A stretch of DNA of 64,000 nucleotides from Ascarosepion bandense (GCA_037127315.1 JBBBDQ010000914.1:894501-958500); one strand, 5' to 3'; positions 22,311 to 32,529 are shown, numbered from the stretch's first letter. Program-made: numbers and translations. Notes: generated by a model not told the origin, from the letters alone.

Positions 22311-23170
22311 TAGGTAAGATATTCGGTGTTTCCGCTCCGCCCCGATTCATTCAATACAACCGGTTAGTGTTAAATTTCGAAGCTGTTTTTTCTCATAATG
22401 TGTTCCAGATATACCAACAGTCTGCTGATTTTAAATATGAGTATCTTTCTAAAATTAATTTTCTTTAGAACATATCTTGTTTGTCAAATATTCTTTCATC
22501 ATCATCCGTCTGTAGAAGAATAAATTTTCGAGTCGTTCTTCACCTGTGAGTAAAACGTACAGCCCCCACTGCCATACGAAAGGATAGATAATTGCAAACC
22601 AATTCAGCTCTTTTTTTATTTGTTTATTCTTCCAAAGCACCCTAGAATCTATGTGCAACATCTTCCGTCTGCTATTACGACAATACTCAGTTATATTATT
22701 GAAACTGCTTGATTATTATATATCCAATTAGACGCTCATATCTTCGGTTTCCTCCCTTACTAGTGACAATGCACTCTGAGCACTTTTGATTAATGGTTAG
22801 TCTTGCCGTTTTCCTTGTCTAATTTCTTAAGGGGGTTTTGTAGTTTTATCATGTGTGTGTCTTATGATGCTAAAAATCTTAACGCCTAAGGTAAATCCTG
22901 GTAGGTTTTCTAGTTCCTTAAGTATTTTTTCGTTATAATAGATTAAAAGGAATCTATTTAGAAAACACGCTTTTTTTAAGACATTGCTTTACTTCTGGGT
23001 ATTTTCTTAACACGTTTCCAATGCATGCAAATTGAAGTGGTTTATGCCCAGTATATGTATTCGAATTATACCGTTTCTATGGCCTTATATACGTCTAGAC
23101 GGTCAAGCATAGATAAAAGGATCCGTGCTGCAACTTATCAAATGTTTCTTGCTAAAATGTTAAATATAAG
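22311..23170. other. No gene recognised
   Basis: AT-rich. The short open stretches 22286-22468 and 22455-22661 show no domain. Confidence 0.5.
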
Positions 23171-23176
23171 TAGAAG

Positions 23177-23486
23177 ATGTGCGTTGTGGTGCAGTGGATA
23201 TCGGCTCGGAACGAGAAACCGGGGAGCCGAGCTGGAATTCCAGTTGAATTCATTGCATTTACTTACGCGCAAATACCCTTGGGAAAGGTATTAATCCGTC
23301 TATTCCTTCCAGTTATGGGTTAAATAACAGGACAGATTGGGTTCTATAGCCTTGGTCGGCAATCAGTCTACCGCAGAAAGCAATGGCAACCTACTGCGGG
23401 ATAATCTTCTGCCCAGTTAGTCATGTCTCTTTCGAGACATGATCGCCCAAGCGTGTATCACGTATGGCACTTAACTGAATGATTGC
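23177..23486 (+). repeat. tRNA-derived SINE, best full-length copy
   Basis: Head with pol III box A (GTTGTGGTGCAGTGGATATC) and box B region (GGAGCCGAGCTGGAATTCCA), as in a tRNA. The body includes GGGTTCTATAGCCTTGGTCG and TACCGCAGAAAGCAATGGCA. The 3' part has GTCATGTCTCTTTCGAGACA (an imperfect hairpin, GTCTC/GAGAC) then TGATCGCCCAAGCGTGTATC. About 310 bp. The family resembles the octopus tRNA-related SINEs (OR/OK type, named from memory). It is not a tRNA gene because the cloverleaf is not maintained. Confidence 0.9.
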
Positions 23487-23540
23487 TCGTCCTGATTGCA
23501 TAGCGATGATAAATGTTATATTAACGAAGCAGTTCTTCAT

Positions 23541-23541
23541 A

Positions 23542-23599
<58 letters not shown>

Positions 23600-23600
23600 C
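23541..23600. repeat. (CT)n(TA)n(TG)n compound microsatellite
   Basis: Seven CT, about 12 TA and about 11 TG units in succession. Confidence 0.95.
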
Positions 23601-23689
23601 GTGTATGTGTGTAAGGAGGTAAATAGGTATGTATATGTGTGTGTATACGGTTATATATACATCAATGTATATTAATAAGGTGCGATTGG

Positions 23690-23742
23690 AACAGCGCCTA
23701 ATGCTATTAAAAATGAATTAAACTCCGAGTCGTACGTAAAGC
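23690..23742 (+). ncRNA. Decayed hammerhead-like motif (partner of 26871-26911)
   Basis: Carries AACTCCGAGTCGTACG, identical to the stem III plus cleavage-site block of the 26.9 kb motif (minus strand) with GTAC after it. The core upstream is altered: CTAATG in place of CTGATGA and GAATTAAAC in place of GAAAC. Most likely an inactive sister copy. Confidence 0.45.
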
Positions 23743-23770
23743 TTAGGACCGTATGTATATTTATCAATAT

Positions 23771-23771
<1 letters not shown>

Positions 23772-23836
<65 letters not shown>
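23772..23836. repeat. (TA)n(GA)n compound microsatellite
   Basis: About 19 TA followed by 13 GA units. Confidence 0.95.
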
Positions 23837-23837
<1 letters not shown>

Positions 23838-25215
23838 CTAACAATTACACTATCTATCTACATAAGTGTCCAAAAGCATGAACACCGTCAGAATTAGCCT
23901 GAACTTGAAAAAAGAGTGAAGATAAAAAAGATCACTGAGAGTCATTTAAAAAAGAATAGTATCAATTATCAAATTTATATTTTGAGAAAGATTTGCAACG
24001 AATGCCCAAAATTTGTGATGCAGTAATGACAAGGAATTTTTTTTGACGAGAGCAAACTTTAAACATAAAATGCTTTTATTCGCCATAAAAAGAGCGCTAA
24101 CAAAAAGTCATGTCTCAATCATATATGATAATGTTCTTTTAAATAAACCACCAATCATCTAATGTTTGGGCAAATTTAGAAGTTGTAACCTTAAAACTTT
24201 GAACTGTTGTCTACCTATCCATATATATATATTAATAGATAGTTAAGCTGATATTACAATGATTGTAAGTGCTGTATATATTGTTGTGTGGCCAATCATG
24301 GTAATCGGGTTCACGGACTTTTTAAAAAAGTTGAAATGACATTGGAAAGAAAAGAATGACAAATAAGATGTAAAACGACAAAGTTGCCTTTTATTAGTTT
24401 TGTTCTATGTCAATTGCCATCTCCTCTCTCCTTGACTAGCATCCGTTCTCTGACAACCCTTGTATCAGTCTTATTTCCTTGTCCCCTCTACTCTCATACA
24501 TCTCTCTTCACAGTAAGGTTTCATTCCTTTTCTTACCCATTTTCTGACAAGCCCTGTAACTTTCAACACTTTCCTCTTATGTAGCATTCTGCGCACCAGT
24601 AACAGTACCGCCTTGTTTGCGGTGAAATGAGTATAAAAAGAAAATTTTAAAAGATTTCATGGGTGACGGCAGGGATCTTGTTAACTGAGTGGTGTCCACC
24701 GCTCGTAGGCTTGAGTCGTCGGTGAGTTCGGCCAGCAATACGTAACCAAGAAATGGGGCCTTAGTTGCGAGACGTTGATGCACCAGATCTATAGGATTGG
24801 TCTGTTGTGTGTTTGCTGTAGACGGGTGGCGTAGACTGCTTTGTCAAAATCTGGTTTGATTTGTTTGACTGACAATCGGTGGTTGATCCAGTAAGGTCGC
24901 TCTCGAGTCGTATCTTATGACCATTTGAATTCTCTGCTTCGGGTTGGTGCATATCTTGAGCATATCACCGCCTTTCAATAGTGGTGATGTCTGCGAAGGG
25001 TACCAAGGCAAGAAGCTGGCTTCTAGAACGAGAAAAGTTGCTAAATGAAAGGTCCAAAATAATGTCCAAACCATAATTTGGATTCGTACAAACCAGGATA
25101 AAAGTGTGAACAATATTATTTTGCTAATCTTGATTAACTCCTCCTTTATCTTAAAATTTATCGTTATGCGTTCTAAAATCCATGTTGTGCGTTCAAAAAA
25201 GCCTTGAGTAATCAG
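23837..25215. other. No recognised gene; unidentified ORF islands at 24577-25113 (-)
   Basis: The minus-strand islands KGGDMLKICTNPKQRIQMVI (near 24985-24930) and KAPFLGYVLLAELTDDSSLR (near 24765-24700) look protein-like and lie in a segment of higher GC than its surroundings. They could be a retroelement 5' region or a host-derived fragment. No family was recognised. Confidence 0.4.
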
Positions 25216-25219
25216 TTAA

Positions 25220-25530
25220 TATATAAATCCTGGAGATACCGAAAGGTTGACACTAAGATAGCGCAATCGGCTGATCTTCCGACTTAGAATATATAATATT
25301 TCTCGTCTCTCATCCATTCGGCTATGGTTTCGGGGGTAGGGACTCCAACTGACACCAAATCGATCGATTTAAGATCTCGGCTGGAAGCAAGTGCATGTTT
25401 AGCCCCATTGATGAGCTGTGATACGGCGACACAGGCTTGTATGTGAATGACTAATATATATATAACTTAGAAATTCCTTTTTTTCGTAACCTAGGTTTCA
25501 ACCTTTCGATATCTTCAGATGGTATATGAT
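25220..25530. repeat. Interspersed repeat with inverted GAAAGGTTGA ends
   Basis: The left arm (25227-25248, +) reads GGAGATACCGAAAGGTTGAC. The right arm (25530-25485, -) reads CTGAAGATATCGAAAGGTTG followed by AAACCTAGGTTACG. The arms are imperfect inverted copies around a 240-bp middle that has an A-box-like TAGCGCAATCGG near 25258. The arm sequence CTGAAGA...GAAAC is reminiscent of hammerhead cores but no stem I could be drawn. Confidence 0.4.
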
Positions 25531-25797
25531 ACCTGATTTTTGCGTTTTTCAAACGTACAAGCAGGGATTTCTTATGAAAAAAATAAGTAGAAGTTTTAAG
25601 AAACAGAACATATACAAAATTAGTGAGGAATTATTTAAGGATCTTAAAACACTTTCATCTAGGTTTGTATGATCCTAATATGTATTATAGGTTGTGCAAA
25701 TAACTTATTTCCAAATGAAAAATACATGTTATACAATATAAGCCTATTTTAATACAACTGTGTACTGGTCTAATTTAATTATCATCAAAAAGCAACT

Positions 25798-25822
25798 AAT
25801 ATATATATATATATATATATAT
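25798..25822. repeat. (TA)n microsatellite
   Basis: About 12 TA units. Confidence 0.9.
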
Positions 25823-26156
25823 AGGAGCACACACTCATGTATATATATTACTTCCAAAAGTGCCAGGCCAATTTTATTTATTTGTTTTTCTTGTGGTAAC
25901 AAGACATGGTAGGTCAATTGTGTATAGATTTGCTGACGCCATTGTAGTTTACTTATAATGTGGTTCTTGATCAATCTGTTTACTCCGTTTTTCAGCTGTG
26001 CCATCAGACTTGTCAAAAATATAAATGATTGCAACTAATATCCGCTTTTCAACGAAACTTTCCAACAGACTGAACATGTCTCCGTTTTGGACTGAGCTGC
26101 AATATCAAACTCATTGTTAACTTCTGCCAAAGAAATATACATAAAAACAAATACAC

Positions 26157-26178
26157 ACGCACATACATATATACATAG

Positions 26179-26220
<42 letters not shown>

Positions 26221-26237
26221 CTATATATATATATATA
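26157..26237. repeat. (CA)n(TA)n compound microsatellite
   Basis: CACAT-rich start, about 14 CA units, then interrupted TA units. Confidence 0.9.
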
Positions 26238-26321
26238 CATATACAAGCTCGCATATACTATACTCAATAATTTCGAAAAGAATTTTTGCCTAAATAAATT
26301 ATTCTTGATTTAATAAATTTT

Positions 26322-26322
<1 letters not shown>

Positions 26323-26358
<36 letters not shown>
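26323..26358. repeat. (CT)n microsatellite
   Basis: About 16 CT units. Confidence 0.95.
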
Positions 26359-26360
<2 letters not shown>

Positions 26361-26456
26361 ATGTGTGTGTTTAAAAACAAATATCAATGAATAAAAAAAG
26401 CCCGGACTAGCTTTCTTGAAATGAAGGACTTTTTCATGCATAAATACGCAGGGTAT

Positions 26457-26458
<2 letters not shown>

Positions 26459-26524
<66 letters not shown>

Positions 26525-26580
26525 ATGTATATATGACTATATATATATAGTCATATATACATGTATAAAAAATATATATA
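26459..26580. repeat. (CA)n(TA)n and palindromic TATATAGTCATATA block
   Basis: About 14 CA then about 17 TA units, followed by TATATAGTCATGTATATATG and near-inverse ACTATATATATAGTCATATA, an imperfect palindrome able to form a long hairpin. Confidence 0.85.
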
Positions 26581-26870
26581 TAGATTAAATTGATTTTCTT
26601 TAATTAAATCTATCGTTTATAATATTATATATAATGATTAATGAAATAAATCTATTTAAGTTTAGAGTATTTTTGTGACCGTTTCAAAAATAATGAGCGA
26701 AGGGATGTAGATTCGAAGAATTTCTAATTAGAAATGTACGTGCGTTAAATGAATAATATTTCGAAATATATTCTTGATCTGATGAAGAAGCTTCGAGTAC
26801 ACTATCGTGTGTTTGTATGCATGTATGCATGCATATATATTAATAAATATACATATTGTCCTACGTTGAT

Positions 26871-26913
26871 GGCACGACTCGGAGTTTCATGCTTTAGCAA
26901 TCATCAGATACAA
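26871..26913 (-). ncRNA. Hammerhead-ribozyme-like motif with intact core
   Basis: On the minus strand: an intact core CTGATGA (26907-26901), then stem II TGC/GCA around loop TAAA flanked by a U-U mismatch, then GAAA. Stem III is ACT/AGT with loop CCG, followed by C (GTC cleavage triplet) and GTGC. Stem I pairs GTGC with the GTAT preceding the core (two wobbles). This satisfies the type I order. The short stem III and weak stem I resemble the minimal hammerheads of animal retroelements. Activity is doubtful because of the mismatch at the base of stem II. Confidence 0.55.
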
Positions 26914-27146
26914 TTTACAATATAACCGTTTAATAGATTTTAATTTAACTTGACTGGATGTTCATGGGATTTAAATCTTATAATGATAGGTGACTTTTTT
27001 AATGACAAGAGTAAAGTTCCATTAAGCCAACATTACATGGAAATAATAAGTTAAAAATAACACTATCAAACTATAAACGTAACAATGTAAAATTAAAATG
27101 CATGGAGATGAATCAAATTCAGAAGTTTTAATAGGAATATTTGCCG

Positions 27147-27178
27147 AGAAAGAAAGAAAGAAAGAAAGAAAGAAAAAA
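27147..27178. repeat. (GAAA)n microsatellite
   Basis: Seven to eight GAAA units. Confidence 0.95.
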
Positions 27179-27469
27179 GAAATGGGTGAGGAAGAATAAG
27201 TCAAATTTATAGAGGAACCTGTCTCAGTCAAGGCCAAAACTTTAATTAATTTTCTATAGATGTATGTCATCATTAAATCGCATTTTTGTTTAGTAGATTA
27301 AGTTTATGTATATAGTTTAAGACAAGTTTCTTTAAAAATGATGAACAAAGAGATGTAGATTCTAGTTAATAATTGGATTCCTGTTTTTGTGTTTTTTAAT
27401 TTTTTGTTTAAAGTGTACATTTATTTTTCCTATTATTATTAATATTACTAACTTTTAGTATGATATATA

Positions 27470-27471
<2 letters not shown>

Positions 27472-27507
<36 letters not shown>
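27472..27507. repeat. (TA)n microsatellite
   Basis: About 17 TA units. Confidence 0.95.
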
Positions 27508-27510
<3 letters not shown>

Positions 27511-27833
27511 GATATTATAACTATATTCGTGACGAAAAACATTCCAGGAATCTACGAAGAAGGGAAAAACGGTTTTTAAAAAAGAAAGAGCTAAGTACAT
27601 GAACATCAGTCAAAGGTTTTCGGATCAAGTCAGCACGTAGCCCAAAGAAGAAACCCTGATACGACTAATCAACTAACAAAAAGTGCTCAATACTTATAGA
27701 GCGAAATAAGTAAAAAAAAACCTAGTGAGCCAGACGGACCTACCTAGATTTCACCTAAACGGATCGTCAGCGAAAGCTGGCCAGCTTACCCTGATGATCC
27801 GTTTCAGTGAGCTAACTAGGTATTTGTTACTTA

Positions 27834-27858
27834 TATATATATATATATATATATATAT
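27834..27858. repeat. (TA)n microsatellite at edge of pol fragment
   Basis: About 12 TA units directly bordering the LTR-pol fragment that begins at about 27868. Confidence 0.9.
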
Positions 27859-27867
27859 GAATCCCTG

Positions 27868-28240
27868 TTAGACATCAGGTGAACATACCTCCAAGTACAT
27901 GTCACCGAGACTTTGTGGCCATTCCAGACCATAAAAACTGACGGAATCTGCACTGGGAAACGTTTGGGATTTGGCGTAATTGTAGCCCGTCTTTTCATGA
28001 AGGCCATCGATGTCGCAGGACAAAGATATTGACCGCGCGGCATCAGCTTGAATCAACGACAACTATGTCAACGAAGATGTTGTGTCCGCAATTCGCGTCG
28101 GAGGGTACTTTGCTCAATTTGGATTCGAATTCAAGGATCCAGAAATTTTGAAGGACGGTGCAAGGGGGGGGGGTTGATTGACTGTTGCGGTTAAAGCTTC
28201 CAGAAGCTCTCGACATCGTTACCATGCGAACCATGTTCTT
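27868..28240 (+). pseudogene. LTR-retrotransposon reverse transcriptase fragment
   Basis: The + strand reads LLDIR, stop, TYLQVHVTETLWPFQTI (27870-27935), the LLDIRKAYLQ(V/L)H palm block, then KRLGFGVIVARLFMKAID (27960-28012). The expected YIDD box near 28047 appears as stop-IND followed by NYVNEDV, so Tyr and one catalytic Asp are lost. The thumb block FGFEFKDPEILKDGAR (28119-28166) follows. It is a Ty3/Gypsy-like pol of a type seen across marine invertebrates. The mirrored minus-strand frames are shadows. Confidence 0.85.
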
Positions 28241-28319
28241 TTGTTGGAGGCTTGTCGGACACTTCCTGGTGTGAGTGGCCTTATGTGGCTTGTATAATTA
28301 TCAAGAAGAGAGCTAGTGT

Positions 28320-28860
28320 GATCAGCGTATGATGTTTGAGACTATGGATTCAGTGAAGGGGAATGATCCGGCACATGGGGATTACTGCGTGGAAGGCCGG
28401 GATCTGAACATGAGAGTAGACGCAAATTCGTTAGCAGTCGATGTAGTAATGGAGGAGGCTCGTTGGCTGCGGCTTGAAAACGATACCCAACACATAAACC
28501 TGGTGAAACTGGACCCCATTTTGAAAGAAATTAACTTGGCTCTTCTATTGCAGGGTAAAGTGTTGCACATAAAGACGGACTCTCTCTGCGTGTACCACTG
28601 GATATCAAACACTCTTACTGTGAAGGTACGAGTGCATACCAAAACAGCAAGAAGAATGCTCATCAGAAGTTGAGTACCCTGAAGAAACTAGTGACGGAGT
28701 CGAGCTGTCAGTTGACGTGATATTGGTTACATCAATGGAATATATGGTTGACCGACTGACCAGGGTGCCACAGCGGTGGTTTAACGCAATAAAGAAAGAG
28801 AACGGATCCGGGCCATTGATCGATGCTGTCTACTTAAATGAGCTAAAAGTGAGTCAAATC
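28320..28860 (+). pseudogene. LTR-retrotransposon RNase H and connection, same element
   Basis: The 114-codon frame has RDLNMRVDANSLAVDVVMEE (RNase H first Asp), then TQHINLVKLDPILKEINLAL (second motif, the usual Glu of INLAELDA replaced by Lys) and HIKTDSLCVYHWISNTLTVK (TDS, third Asp). After a stop, VDRLTRVPQRWFN-like text (about 28745-28785) matches the DxLTRVPQRW end block of this family. Activity is excluded by the catalytic change and stops. Confidence 0.88.
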
Positions 28861-29040
28861 CTGTAAATCCCTAGAAGTAGCAGACGCTCGGGAGTAAGGC
28901 GTACCACTTACTTCGTCATTAAAGTGTGCCAGGCAATGACAAAAGCAGCAGTTAAGTCAGCCTTACGGGTGTGCGAGAATGTCAATGGATACACTCTGGA
29001 CCAGTTTGCTGGAAGAAGGGAAAGCTGGAGCTGGCAGAAG
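28861..29040 (+). pseudogene. Integrase zinc-binding fragment, truncated
   Basis: Reads GVRRTTYFVIKVCQAMTKAA (28890-28949) and VRECQWIHSGPVCWKKGKLE (about 28969-29028), corresponding to the second half of the HHCC zinc-binding module before the integrase core. The core itself is absent: at about 29040 the sequence switches to a LINE tail. Confidence 0.82.
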
Positions 29041-29222
29041 TTAAATATGTACAAAAAAGGGGGAAGAGAGACAAGGGAAAACAGCGCATGACATACTTGG
29101 TGGACTTGAGCAGATAAATGATGGAACGGAGATTGAGTGGGATAACAAGAGAAAGGTTAGTAAGTGCGACAAGGGATAGGAAAATGTAGAACGTCATGAT
29201 TGCCTACGCCCTGAAGAGACAC
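29041..29222 (+). pseudogene. LINE family B 3' end fused to LTR pol
   Basis: Reads KRGKRDKGKQRMTYLVDLSR, then MMERRLSGITRERLVSATRD, and NVMIAYALKRHST then TAG (29219). It is a second copy of the 21897-22153 LINE B end, here with its 5' limit inside the LTR-pol reading direction. In place of a GAA tail, a short AAAATC precedes a TA/TG tract. Confidence 0.85.
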
Positions 29223-29236
29223 AGCACATAGAAAAT

Positions 29237-29238
<2 letters not shown>

Positions 29239-29304
<66 letters not shown>
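29239..29304. repeat. (TA)n(TG)n compound microsatellite
   Basis: About 14 TA then about 17 TG units, immediately after the LINE B tail. Confidence 0.95.
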
Positions 29305-29309
<5 letters not shown>

Positions 29310-30190
29310 TAATTTTGTGAGAAAAGATTGAAAAGCTGGATTTGTGTGTCACGCCTGACAAGATATTCATGCTTGATCAGTCTCTTTGAGCTGACTGTGT
29401 ACGTCCATTTCAAAACATTTCGGGAAAATAATGGATGCCTTTGAACGATTTTTGCTTTATTCTCAGGCAAACTGTCATAATAGAAGTTCGTGATTAATGA
29501 CATCTATTCATTTGCGCTACTTGAAGTATCTTCATCTGCAAGGGGACCTAAGACAACATTGTTACTTTATTACTAACCTTGTTGGGAGTAGCATGAGTCT
29601 TCTTTTATATGTCCATATCCTTTCAGGACGCAGCTGATCATGGTTCACAACGAATTCCTGTCTTTTGTTCTTCCAAGTAAATTTACCCTTTAAACCGCCC
29701 TCTTTTTCCCTCTTCACATTAACCCGTTAAGTAACTTACACCGTATTTTTCCTTGCTTTTCTTGCGTTCATTATTTTTTTGAGTAGTAGTATCTCCAAAC
29801 ATTCTTTCCTTATAGTGTATTCCAGGAATTTCAGCAGTCTCTCTAATTGTTAGTTTTACTTCTCTTTGGTGTTATTATTATCTTCATAATAATTTCGGTA
29901 TTCTTATGCATTCTGCATAGCATTCTCAGAATTCCTATGTACATCTCCGTCGCTTCAGTTGCATTAATTTTAATGATTTCTAAATTGCTTTGTGTATCTA
30001 ATTTTCTACGTAAAAACAGATGCAAAGTATTGAAATTTAAAAGCAACTCTATCTATCACCGTATTTAACAAATGAAAAGTCAGAAGATACCTTTACATTC
30101 AACTATATGGTACCAAATGAAACTTTTTAGGTACCTCAATTATCCAGGGTGTGTTATATATTTTCGCTGGATCTGAACAAATAACGAGCA
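29310..30190. other. No gene recognised
   Basis: Two mirrored short frames at 29843-30068 have no domain. Nothing else recognised. Confidence 0.5.
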
Positions 30191-30195
30191 CCACG

Positions 30196-30412
30196 TATAT
30201 ATATAAATACTAGCAGTATATAGCCCGGCGTTGCTCGGGTGTAATGAGAGCTTTAAAACTAATCTATGGTCCTGGAGCTCAGACGCAGCCTACAGAATAT
30301 TTGTGTGAAGCTTGGTGAGAATCAGATAAAAATTGTGGATTTGTACAAAAGACATACAGACAGATAAACAGACACACACACAAACATCTTGCCTTTTATT
30401 TATATATATTAT
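30196..30412. repeat. Short interspersed repeat with CCCGGCGTTGCTCGGG
   Basis: Starts ATATATATAAATACTAGCAG and runs to TTTTATTTATATATATTA, giving TATATATAAATA-type inverted ends. Inside are GCCCGGCGTTGCTCGGGTGT, a small hairpin, and a run of CAGACAGATAAACAGACACA. Repeats of this design (GGCGTTGCTCGGG near one end, CAGACAGACA near the other) are common in invertebrates; the class is not settled here. Confidence 0.55.
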
Positions 30413-30559
30413 CGATTTTCTGCACTATTGTAAGAACTGCAACCTTGAAACTTCTGAATATCGTTTCTCATGTCTTTGTCTATGAGTGCATCAAATTTGA
30501 TTAAAATCCTACCACTCCTTCTATAACCCGACTTTTTGGAATATCAATTTTCATATTTA

Positions 30560-30722
30560 TCGGGGGTACCTCAACACAAAACCCAGCTAAGAACACTCGC
30601 AGACGCTTATAGTACTACTATGTACGTTTTCAAGAAAATCGGTTCAGCCGTTTGGGAGTCTATAGGTAACGGACACACACACAGACACATACACACATAG
30701 ACAAAGTTCCATTTATAAATAA
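30560..30722 (+). repeat. Second copy of the GACAGACA-type interspersed repeat, partial
   Basis: Contains AAGAAAATCGGTTCAGCCGT TTGGGAG (30633-30659) followed by GGACACACACACAGACACAT and TTTATAAATAAG. The phrase AAAATCGGTTCAGCCGTTTG is a hallmark of the same short repeat class. Confidence 0.55.
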
Positions 30723-30798
30723 GTTTGGATAATCGTAATTTTTTATTCTTTGTCGGTGACGATTGTGTGAAGCAGAAATGCATCGGGAGAAAAATCAT

Positions 30799-30973
30799 GG
30801 GCCCGAATAGGGTCGTTAATAAGTCTCTGTCTCTTCAGCCAAATCCTCTAGACTTTATATAAATTTAAAATTCACAAGCAGTTTTACTTTTTCAGGTTGC
30901 CACTTTGTTGATTATTTACAGCCGGATGTATTTCTCACATCAGGTGGTCTATTGCTTTTTAGTTCAGTTATTG

Positions 30974-31037
<64 letters not shown>

Positions 31038-31470
31038 GACATCATCTACGGCCGGAGAGAGATCCCACATAAAAAGGAGCTGTCGGAAGTCGTTAGCCAG
31101 TTTCTGTCACTTTAGCCAAAAATTCTGGACTTTATAAAGTCTTAAATCTCCAACGCATTTATGTTTTGTTGAGTTGTCGCTTTGTTGGCTTTATTTACGG
31201 TCGGATGTATCTATCAACCACATTCGGCGGTCCATTGATTTCAAGCCTGGCTGTCGCTTTTTTGACATCATCTACGGCTAGAAATATTTGTCAACTTCCA
31301 TTCTTCTTTGGTGATTTTTATCTACGACTGGGTGCATCTGTCAACTTTTTCCTTTTCATGCCATCACCTTTCAAGCCGGTTGTCACTTTTGCTGAACTTA
31401 CCTACGGCTGGATGAACCAGTCAATTATTTCCGCTGTTCAAAATAATGTATTACAGATTATCCAAAATTA
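30799..31470 (+). repeat. Degenerate tandem array of GTTGAC...CTACGGCTGGATG units
   Basis: The motif (T)TACGGC(C/T)GGATG or a variant occurs near 30921, 31040, 31196, 31272, 31327 and 31400, usually preceded by a GTTGAC/TTGACATCAT block and followed by TCTGTCAACT-like sequence. Two larger segments (30799-30950 and 31080-31230) repeat one another, including AGCCAAA...TCTAGACTTTAT. The array is interrupted by a TG tract. Confidence 0.6.
30977..31036. repeat. (TG)n microsatellite
   Basis: About 29 TG units inside the degenerate array. Confidence 0.95.
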
Positions 31471-31544
31471 GATAGACAGTAAGTGGAATAAGTTTGTGTA
31501 TCAGTTATATTTGCTGGTATAATGTATAGCTTGATGATAAAATT

Positions 31545-31800
31545 CCGGAGATATGATTTGGCTTGGCCAGCACGTTCACCTGACAGATGCCTTCATTTTG
31601 AGTTCTCAAGGACAAAGTTTTTGGTTGAAAACAAAAGTGTTGATGGTTTGAAAAATTACATAATAGATGCATTTCAAAAAATTAATACACAAAAAGACTT
31701 ATGTAAAAAATGTTTGTTGAAGCGTGAAGGGAAGTCTTCAAAGCTGTGTAATTTGTGATGGACAACAGTTTGAGCAGCTGCGTTGATAAAAGTTAAGCAC
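31545..31800 (+). pseudogene. Tc1/mariner-type transposase C-terminus (DDE_3 like)
   Basis: The frame 31522-31758 contains YDLAWPARSPDRCLHFEFSR, matching the WPxxSPDLxPLDFF block with the catalytic SPD Asp kept. KVFVENKSVDGLKNYIIDAF-like text and QKINTQKDLCKKCLLKREGK follow, matching the C-terminal helices of this transposase type. WTTV..A after the stop matches GQQFEH. The catalytic core upstream is missing. A sister copy lies at 41025-41250. Confidence 0.75.
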
Positions 31801-31957
31801 TTTTTAATATTGTAGACAATCAAACTTTAATTTCGTACTTACTTGGGGAATGACGAGCGCTTTTTTCTCTCGAAAAGACAAGACTTCTCGTAGTTTAGCG
31901 GCTCGCGTTCAAGTTTAGTTTAACTTAGTTAAATATTTTTCATTTAGTTTGGCTTCA

Positions 31958-32088
31958 TTTTCTGGATTACCAAGTACTGTTGAGTAAAAGAAAGTGTGAC
32001 GAAAATATTTCTTTTTCGGTTTCTTTTCTTTTGGGTTGCCAAGTACTGTTAAATAAAACAAAATATGATATAAAATAAAATATATTTC
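31958..32088. repeat. Diverged tandem duplication (about 65 bp)
   Basis: GGATTACCAAGTACTGTTGA (31973) and GGGTTGCCAAGTACTGTTAA (32033) each precede an AAAATATTTC-type segment. Confidence 0.6.
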
Positions 32089-32099
32089 GACCAATGTTG

Positions 32100-32520
32100 A
32101 ACCAATATTGACATTATCCACGCAGTCATTTTGGCGTTCTCAAGGGGTCCTAAAGTGACCTCGTCACCAAGTTGTTGTCGCCTAGTTAGCAGCCACAAAT
32201 AAAAACACAAAGAGAGAAGAGAGTTAAACAGATATATTAACAAAGAGCAGAAGTACAAAACTTATACAAAATGCGAAGGTCACCAGTGTGACTGTTTTGT
32301 TCGGATCTCAGAGCATCTGCTGGAACAGACTTAATCTTCATCTACTCTTGCACCCACCATGCAACGGATGCAACACAAAGTTAGTTTTCTTTTAGGTGGG
32401 CTTATTGCAGTACCGCATGAATATCCCCAAAAGCACCTCTGCATTTCCCGAAAACAGAGAGGCAATTGAATGGTGAGTCGAATTCCAGGCTTAGTTGGAA
32501 TAGACTTCTTCACAAAACAG
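32100..32520 (-). repeat. Possible LTR end with primer-binding-site-like string
   Basis: On the minus strand a T-rich R/U5-like stretch ends CTAACTAGGCGACAACA and is followed by ACTTGGTGACGAGG, which has the form of an LTR end plus a TGG-initial primer-binding site of Gypsy-type elements. A similar CACTGGTGACCTTCGC lies at about 32298-32278. No gag follows clearly, so this is a weak call. Confidence 0.35.
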
Positions 32521-32529
32521 AAACTTCTC

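Larger units (their letters stand above)
26930..27865. other. No gene recognised; microsatellites
   Basis: Contains (GAAA)n and two (TA)n tracts listed separately, and a GATCCGTTT-type inverted pair (AACGGATCGT near 27758 and ATGATCCGTT near 27795) that could form a hairpin. Confidence 0.5.

Noticed and set aside
23177..23260. tRNA gene
   Set aside because: Box A and B are present but no complete cloverleaf, and the sequence continues into a repeated SINE body found in eight places.
25485..25530. CTGAAGA...GAAAC as a further hammerhead
   Set aside because: Core and a GAAA-looped stem II can be drawn, but no stem I pairs on either side.
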